From: Actinomycetota bacterium
GTDB lineage: Bacteria; Actinomycetota; UBA4738; CADDZG01; WHSQ01
Direction of reading: 5' to 3'
Length of the DNA stretch: 10,530 bases
Assembly (NCBI GenBank): GCA_030448085.1
Contig: JAUJNU010000049.1
Coordinates: forward strand, 1-10,530
Positions 6,762 to 10,530 of this stretch are shown one piece after another. Positions within the stretch are counted from its first letter, which is position 1. Each line of letters starts with the position of its first letter. A program made the position numbers and the translations under genes. Under the pieces are notes generated by a model. That model was not told where the DNA came from and made no database searches. It worked only from the letters and a program-made list of their open reading frames with translations.

Positions 6762-7722
6762 CCATGACGTGATCGTCTGCGGTGGAGGCCCGGCCGGCCT
6801 GGCCGCGACCTTGTGGCTCGGCCGATACCGCCGCAAGGTGCTGATGATCGACGAGGAGAAGCAGCGCAACCTCCCGGCGGAGCAGTCGCACGGCTACCTC
6901 ACACGCGATGGCGCTTCCCCGGGGGACCTCATCCGTCTGGCACGAGAAGAGGTGGACGGCTACCCCACCGTGACGAGGTCGGGGGGGCACGTGGATCGCT
7001 TGCAGCGGAAGGGTCAAGGATTCGTAGCAACCATCGACGGCAAAGAGCGCACCTGCCAGCGCCTTCTGCTCGCCACGGGAGTGGAAGACGTCTTTCCCGA
7101 TCTCCCGGGCTTCAGCGAGCTCTACGGCAAGGCGATCTTCCACTGCCCGTCGTGCGACGGGTATGAAGCGCGCGATCAGGACGTGGTTGCGATCGGGTGG
7201 GGCGAGCACGTCTCCGGGTTCACGCTGGACCTCATGGACTGGGGCGCCCAGGTGAGTCTCGTCACCAACGGCCGTCCCTTCGAGGGCGATGGCGCCTGCT
7301 CGGTCGCCCTCCGTAGGAACAACATCGAGGTCTTCGAGAGCAAGATCACGAGCTTCCAGGTCGAGGACGGAGCGATGAAGGGCGTCGTCCTGGAAACCGG
7401 GGAGGAGCTTCCTGCCGTCCTCGCCTTCTTCTACTTCGAGCACGAGCCGCGAACCGATCTCGCCGGCTCGCACGGCTGCGCGCTCGACGAGGCCGGTAAC
7501 GGCCAGATCGATGGACAGGGGCAGACGACGGTAGAGGGCGTATTCGCGGCCGGAGACCTCACCCCCGGGGAACAGCTGATCCAGGTGGCCTCCGCGCAAG
7601 GCGATCGCGGCATAGCGTGCGCGATGTCTCTTAGGGGTGACCGCTCCCGGGGCACCCGAGCCGGGCCCGGACCCGGAGGCGGAGCTCGCGGCCGGCAAGG
7701 ACTAAGTCGAGGACTTAGGTAA
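6751..7722 (+). CDS. Thioredoxin reductase-like flavoprotein, probable 3' frameshift
   Basis: As written, a 323-residue NAD(P)/FAD-dependent pyridine nucleotide-disulfide oxidoreductase. The FAD fold is CGGGPAG (11-16), the redox pair is HCPSCDGYE (Cys132, Cys135), and the second FAD motif is GVFAAGDLTPGEQLIQVASAQGD (Asp269). In place of the GGGxSA and HRRxxxR NADPH motifs of classical thioredoxin reductase it has AIGWGEHVSG and VTNGRPF, as in GliT/HlmI-type and related disulfide oxidoreductases, so the partner may not be thioredoxin. After SLR (residue 295) the frame becomes Arg/Gly-rich and unlike the family; reading one base later from 7637 gives VTAPGAPEPGPDPEAE and a stop at 7703-7705, which looks like a natural end (about 317 residues). 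It overlaps the upstream gene by 11 bp, with GGAGAG shortly before the ATG. Family firm; substrate unknown. Confidence 0.85.
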   Translation: MPPDHDVIVCGGGPAGLAATLWLGRYRRKVLMIDEEKQRNLPAEQSHGYLTRDGASPGDLIRLAREEVDGYPTVTRSGGHVDRLQRKGQGFVATIDGKERTCQRLLLATGVEDVFPDLPGFSELYGKAIFHCPSCDGYEARDQDVVAIGWGEHVSGFTLDLMDWGAQVSLVTNGRPFEGDGACSVALRRNNIEVFESKITSFQVEDGAMKGVVLETGEELPAVLAFFYFEHEPRTDLAGSHGCALDEAGNGQIDGQGQTTVEGVFAAGDLTPGEQLIQVASAQGDRGIACAMSLRGDRSRGTRAGPGPGGGARGRQGLSRGLR

Positions 7723-7793
7723 CCGCTTTCGTCACTCGTGCGTCCAACGGTGCAGTGAGCGGATGAGCCGCTCCTAGCCAACGGAGGTACAGG

Positions 7794-8102
7794 GTGTACG
7801 AGTTCGCGATCGTAGTGCTGCTGGGGATAGGCACGTTCAAGGTCGTAGACATGCTGAACGAGTACGTCAACCTGCAGAAGGTGCAGTCGCTCTTCACGAT
7901 CGGCCTCGGCGCGATCGTCGCATGGGCCCTCGGGTTCTCGCTCTTCGCACAGTGGGGCATCGAGGTTCGGTCGGAGGCGCTCGGATACGCCGGCACCGGG
8001 CTCATGCTCGCCGCCGCCGGTTACGCGGCTCCTCAGGTGTTCGAGCACGTGGCCGAGATCCTCGGTCACCGCAGGGGCAACAGGTTGAACGCAGCCGCCT
8101 AG
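7794..8102 (+). CDS. Unrecognised small membrane protein
   Basis: A 102-residue protein starting at GTG, chosen because GGAGGT lies five bases upstream (ACGGAGGTACAGG-GTG). There are three likely membrane segments: about residues 3-20, 33-54 and 63-84. Between the first two is a polar stretch (LNEYVNLQKVQ), and the C-terminus is basic (GHRRGNRLN). I do not recognise a family. The size and three segments recall holin-like or small integral membrane proteins, but no lysis or phage gene is near, so that is not a call. It is probably a single-gene unit: a 71-bp gap separates it from the reductase and a strong terminator follows within 15 bp of its stop. Confidence 0.75.
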   Translation: MYEFAIVVLLGIGTFKVVDMLNEYVNLQKVQSLFTIGLGAIVAWALGFSLFAQWGIEVRSEALGYAGTGLMLAAAGYAAPQVFEHVAEILGHRRGNRLNAAA

Positions 8103-8116
8103 CAACGGGTAACGAA

Positions 8117-8153
8117 GAAAAGGCCCCCGGAAACCCCGGGGGCCTTTTCTTTT
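8117..8153 (+). terminator. Strong rho-independent terminator
   Basis: A 14-bp perfect stem, GAAAAGGCCCCCGG (8117-8130) and CCGGGGGCCTTTTC (8136-8149), with loop AAACC, followed by TTTT. The T-rich tail (TTTTCTTTT) makes a classical intrinsic terminator for the membrane protein gene ending at 8102. The matching A-rich left arm gives some activity on the opposite strand as well. Confidence 0.92.
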
Positions 8154-8204
8154 GGCGTCCTGCTTCCCCGTGGGACTGCTCCGCCTGGGCCGGCGAGTGA
8201 CCTG

Positions 8205-8210
8205 TATCCT
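8205..8210 (+). promoter_or_regulatory. Possible -10 box of the alpha/beta hydrolase
   Basis: TATCCT, preceded directly by TG, fits the TANNNT -10 pattern and lies 33 bases before the ATG at 8244, after the upstream terminator. This would give a leader of about 27 bases containing the ribosome binding site GGAGAGG (8231-8237). No good -35 is present. Confidence 0.35.
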
Positions 8211-8243
8211 CGCCGCGGCTCGCATACGACGGAGAGGGAAGAG

Positions 8244-9041
8244 ATGCCTCAGGCAAGCGTCAACGGAACACAGCTCAGCTATCTCGACACCGGCGGGGAC
8301 GGCATGCCCGTCCTCTTGATCCACGCCTTCCCCCTCAGCTCCAAGATGTGGGACTCACAGATCGAAGCTCTGGGGTCGAGATTCCGCCTCATCGCGCCGG
8401 ACCTCAAAGGTTTCGGCTCCTCCGATGCCCCCGAGGACCGCTCCTCTTACTCGATGGACTCCTACGCGGAGGACCTGAACGGGTTGCTGGATCATCTCGG
8501 GCTCGCCCGAGTCGCGGTGGTGGGGATCTCCCTGGGGGGCTACATCGCGTTCGCCCTGATGCGTAGTTACAGGTCCAAGGTGGCGGCTCTGGTCCTGGCC
8601 GACACACGCGCCGAGGCGGACCCGCCGGAGGGTATAGAGAAGAGGACGGGCCAGCAGAACATGGTGTCCGAGTCCGGGACCGCGGGCCTCAGAGAGGCTC
8701 TGCCCGGAGCCTTGCTCGGCGCCACCACCAAGGACGCCAAGCCCGATGTCGTAGCCAGAGCCCGCTCTCTCATGGACAATCCCCCTGCAGGCTTCATCGG
8801 CGCGCTCGAGGCCATGAAGAACCGACCCGACTCCTCGAGTGACCTCGCCTCCGTGGACGTACCGGTGCTCGTGATCGTGGGCGAGGAGGACGCCGTCACC
8901 CCGCCGGAGGCCTCGCGCAAGTTACACGAGGGTATCGCCGGGTCCCGGCTGGTCGTGATCCCCGGAGCCGGGCACCTTTCGAACCTCGAGAGCCCAGACG
9001 CGTTCAACGGCGCGGTCGCCGAGTTCCTCGGCCAGATCTAG
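8244..9041 (+). CDS. Alpha/beta hydrolase
   Basis: A 265-residue alpha/beta-hydrolase fold protein of typical length. The core begins with LLIHAFPLSSKMW (the HGxP-like oxyanion segment, His-Ala-Phe-Pro here). The nucleophile elbow is GISLGG with Ser96, the acid is Asp216 in VGEEDAVTP and the base is His244 in GAGHLSNLE, so the catalytic triad is complete. The arrangement resembles 3-oxoadipate enol-lactonase-like esterases and non-heme peroxidase-type hydrolases, but the substrate cannot be told and no catabolic genes flank it. GGAGAGG lies upstream of the ATG. It stands between a terminator and the next promoter, so it is probably transcribed alone. It is likely cytoplasmic, as there is no signal peptide. 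Confidence 0.9.
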   Translation: MPQASVNGTQLSYLDTGGDGMPVLLIHAFPLSSKMWDSQIEALGSRFRLIAPDLKGFGSSDAPEDRSSYSMDSYAEDLNGLLDHLGLARVAVVGISLGGYIAFALMRSYRSKVAALVLADTRAEADPPEGIEKRTGQQNMVSESGTAGLREALPGALLGATTKDAKPDVVARARSLMDNPPAGFIGALEAMKNRPDSSSDLASVDVPVLVIVGEEDAVTPPEASRKLHEGIAGSRLVVIPGAGHLSNLESPDAFNGAVAEFLGQI

Positions 9042-9055
9042 AAGACCTAGCGCTA

Positions 9056-9071
9056 CCGCGGAAATCCGCGG
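9056..9071. repeat. CCGCGG inverted repeat between hydrolase and nuclease genes
   Basis: CCGCGG-AAAT-CCGCGG, 15 bp after the hydrolase stop. It could form a short hairpin or be a protein-binding palindrome. No T-tract follows, so an intrinsic terminator is not a safe call. Confidence 0.5.
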
Positions 9072-9075
9072 AATC

Positions 9076-9099
9076 CGAACCCTGCCCTTCTAGGGTTCG
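9076..9099 (+). promoter_or_regulatory. Inverted repeat overlapping the TAGGGT promoter box of the nuclease gene
   Basis: CGAACCCT (9076-9083) and AGGGTTCG (9092-9099) form a perfect 8-bp inverted repeat with an 8-base centre. The right arm contains most of a TAGGGT -10 box (9091-9096), six bases before the ATG at 9103. There is no Shine-Dalgarno sequence, so leaderless transcription is likely. An operator that blocks the promoter is a reasonable guess; a chance palindrome around the box is the alternative. Confidence 0.5.
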
Positions 9100-9102
9100 C
9101 GT

Positions 9103-9900
9103 ATGGCCTCCACCCTGCTGAAGCTCTCGCCTTCGAGCGCGACCGACTTCAAGAGCTGCCCTCAGCTCTTCAAGTACCGGGCGATCGACAGGCTGCACGA
9201 GCCGGTGTCGGGGGCCGCGGCGCGCGGATCGCTGGTCCACGCCGTTCTGGAGCGGCTCTACGCAGAGCCCTCGGAGCAGCGGACGCCGGCTCGGGCGGAG
9301 TCTCTCCTGCACGGGTTGTGGCAGGAGGTCCGCACGAACCCGGACATCCGCCCCGAGGGGATGCGGGCAGAGGACGAGCCGGCGTGGCTGGCACAGGGCC
9401 GGGGCCTGCTGCGCAACCTCTTCAAGTTGGAGGATCCACGGGCCGTCAAGGCGAGCCAGCTCGAGTGGTGGGTGGAGTACGAGCTTCCAGACATCCACCT
9501 GCGCGGGATCATCGACAGGCTCGAGGAGAAGGAAGACGGGTCCTGGATCCTTACCGACTACAAAACCGGGAAGATCCCAGGCGAGTCCCGCGAGCACGCT
9601 GCCTTCTTCGGCCTGCGCTTCTACGCTCTCGTCTGTTGGAAGGCGTTCGGTGTGATCGCCTCCGAGATCCGGCTCGTCTACCTGAGCGACCCCGCGGTCC
9701 TGACGTTGAAGCCCAACGAGCACATGCTCCACGCGTTCGAGAAGCAGATGACGGCGCTCGGACGTGCGATCAAGCGAGCTTCGGACCTAGAGGACTGGCG
9801 CTCCCGCCCGACGCCCTACTGCATGTCGTGCTCCTTCCAGAACCGCTGCCCCGCGTGGGTGAGGACCGCTCCCGAGGTGCCCGAGGCGAACGAGGCGTAG
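9103..9900 (+). CDS. RecB-family PD-(D/E)XK nuclease with probable Fe-S cluster (Rv2119-like)
   Basis: A 265-residue nuclease of the Cas4/AddB/RecB group (PDDEXK_1 type). Features in order: LSPSSATDFKSCPQLFKYR with Cys19; RGSLVHAVLERL with the motif His46; GIIDRLEEK with Asp138; ILTDYKTGK with Asp152 and Lys154, the catalytic core; and a C-terminal C-x2-C-x5-C (Cys240, 243, 249). Cys19 plus the three late cysteines match the 4Fe-4S staple of AddB and Cas4. The family motif QxxxY reads GLRFY here (Gly170, Tyr174). Family knowledge: such proteins degrade DNA ends in repair; the small stand-alone actinobacterial form, like Rv2119, has no settled role. No cas genes or helicase are near, so a CRISPR role is not supported. 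The start follows the TAGGGT box directly. Confidence 0.88.
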   Translation: MASTLLKLSPSSATDFKSCPQLFKYRAIDRLHEPVSGAAARGSLVHAVLERLYAEPSEQRTPARAESLLHGLWQEVRTNPDIRPEGMRAEDEPAWLAQGRGLLRNLFKLEDPRAVKASQLEWWVEYELPDIHLRGIIDRLEEKEDGSWILTDYKTGKIPGESREHAAFFGLRFYALVCWKAFGVIASEIRLVYLSDPAVLTLKPNEHMLHAFEKQMTALGRAIKRASDLEDWRSRPTPYCMSCSFQNRCPAWVRTAPEVPEANEA

Positions 9901-9947
9901 GTCCGCCCGACACCAACACCGACGAGGCCGGACGCTTAGAAGCAGAC

Positions 9948-10530
9948 CTAACCTTTGGCTCTGCGCAGCGCCCGTCGGAACTCGTCCGAGGTGAAGCGAC
10001 CAGGCTGGACCTCACGTGCGTGCGATAGCGCCTCCTCCAGAGCCGGCTGGGTCGCCAGCACCATCGCTCTCTTGTTGGCAACTACTCCGTCGCGGGGGTG
10101 TTTCAGGATCGACTCGGCCATGGCGCGTGCCTCTTCCATCAGCCGGTCAGGTTCCACCACCCGGTTGACCAACCCCGCCTCCAAAGCCTCGTCTGCCCCG
10201 ATGAGGCGACCCGTCAGCAGAAGCTCGGCCGCCCTGGTCGGTCCCGCCAGGTGCGGCGTCAGCCAGGCCCCGCCCGTCCCTGGGATCACGCCAAGCTTCA
10301 CCCACACCTGCCCCAGCCGGGCGGCCCTGGAGGCGACCCTCAGGTCGCACGCGAGGGCCAGGTCCATGCCGGCTCCTACCGCGGCCCCCGGGATGGCCGC
10401 TATGACGACCGAGGGGCTGGAGCGGATGGCCCGCACCATCCCCTGGAACGTGTCGTAGAGGGCGGCCGCTATCTCCGACTCCGCGAGGTCGCTCCATCGC
10501 TCGAGCTCGTCGAGGTCACCGCCGGCGCAG
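9948..10530 (-). CDS. Enoyl-CoA hydratase/isomerase family protein, 5' end missing
   Basis: The minus-strand frame is open to the window edge, so the N-terminus is missing; about 193 residues are visible. It begins in CAGGDLDELERW, the crotonase oxyanion-hole segment (usually F-x-A-G-x-D), so an ATG at 10439 is internal. IPGAAVGAGMDLALACDLRVAS supplies the second oxyanion glycine. Then comes LGQVWVKLGVIPGTGGAWL, where hydratases usually have GQPE: the position of catalytic Glu144 (rat numbering) is Trp (codon 10304-10302). The second glutamate (Glu164) is kept in AAELLLTG (codon 10226-10224). Crotonases act on acyl-CoA thioesters; loss of one glutamate suggests an isomerase or another reaction rather than simple hydration. 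It converges on the nuclease gene with a 47-bp gap without a clear terminator. Confidence 0.88.
   Translation of the reverse strand, partial: CAGGDLDELERWSDLAESEIAAALYDTFQGMVRAIRSSPSVVIAAIPGAAVGAGMDLALACDLRVASRAARLGQVWVKLGVIPGTGGAWLTPHLAGPTRAAELLLTGRLIGADEALEAGLVNRVVEPDRLMEEARAMAESILKHPRDGVVANKRAMVLATQPALEEALSHAREVQPGRFTSDEFRRALRRAKG

Noticed and set aside
6688..7698. Open frame of 336 codons on the minus strand opposite the TrxR-like gene
   Set aside because: It mirrors the real gene in G+C-rich DNA; its translation shows no family motif, while the plus strand carries FAD and CPSC motifs.
7702..7718. Hairpin CTAAGTC-GAG-GACTTAG taken as a terminator of the TrxR-like gene
   Set aside because: Only 7 bp, A/T-rich, no T-tract, and within the annotated coding frame; at most a weak structure just after the restored stop at 7705.
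7431..8324. Open frame of 297 codons on the minus strand across three plus-strand features
   Set aside because: It runs through the strong terminator and promoter region and has a composition typical of a shadow frame.
9004..9732. Open frame of 242 codons on the minus strand opposite the nuclease gene
   Set aside because: No recognisable motif; the opposite strand encodes a complete PD-(D/E)XK nuclease with its promoter box.
9103..9900. Cas4, suggesting a CRISPR system
   Set aside because: No repeats or other cas genes are visible, and the protein fits the stand-alone Rv2119-type family.
9901..9947. Terminator between the nuclease and crotonase genes
   Set aside because: Only a 5-bp complementarity (GTCCG/CGGAC) with a long loop; not enough for a call.

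Overview
The window is gene-dense, G+C-rich DNA with the look of an actinobacterial chromosome (phylum Actinomycetota). The reasons are strong G/C preference at third codon positions, a DUF6458 protein, relatives of three genes I know from Mycobacterium tuberculosis (Rv0525-type phosphatase, MhuD-type heme monooxygenase, Rv2119-type RecB-family nuclease), and promoters that look leaderless. Nothing places it in a named genus, and an uncultured or deep-branching lineage is possible. I see no tRNA, rRNA, CRISPR array, insertion sequence or phage gene.

Layout. (1) 1-2280, plus strand: 3' part of a large M14 zinc carboxypeptidase, probably secreted, whose start lies outside the window. A perfect 15-bp hairpin at 2318-2351 closes it and the convergent genes that follow. 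(2) 5228 down to 2374, minus strand: a likely operon of histidine phosphatase, MhuD-like heme monooxygenase, PYROXD2/CrtI-type FAD oxidoreductase (start overlaps the previous stop by 4 bp, GTGA) and a small DUF6458 membrane protein. (3) 5278-7722, plus strand, divergent from (2): saccharopine dehydrogenase-like NAD(P)-binding protein, an unrecognised 132-residue protein and a thioredoxin reductase-like flavoprotein, tightly packed. The last gene seems to carry a one-base frameshift near its 3' end. (4) 7794-8102: a small unrecognised membrane protein with a strong intrinsic terminator. (5) 8244-9041: alpha/beta hydrolase. (6) 9103-9900: RecB-family PD-(D/E)XK nuclease with four cysteines positioned for an Fe-S cluster. 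(7) 10530-9948, minus strand: 3' part of a crotonase-fold gene cut by the window edge.

Functionally most of this is ordinary metabolic and housekeeping content. The most notable points are: a repeated TAGGGT box 6-7 nt before three start codons, including a back-to-back divergent pair, consistent with leaderless transcription; the linkage of a heme-degrading monooxygenase with a phosphatase and a flavoprotein, which may be a tetrapyrrole-related unit; the frameshift in the TrxR-like gene; and active-site substitutions in the crotonase and nuclease. I found no clear evidence of a wholly new defence or mobile system.
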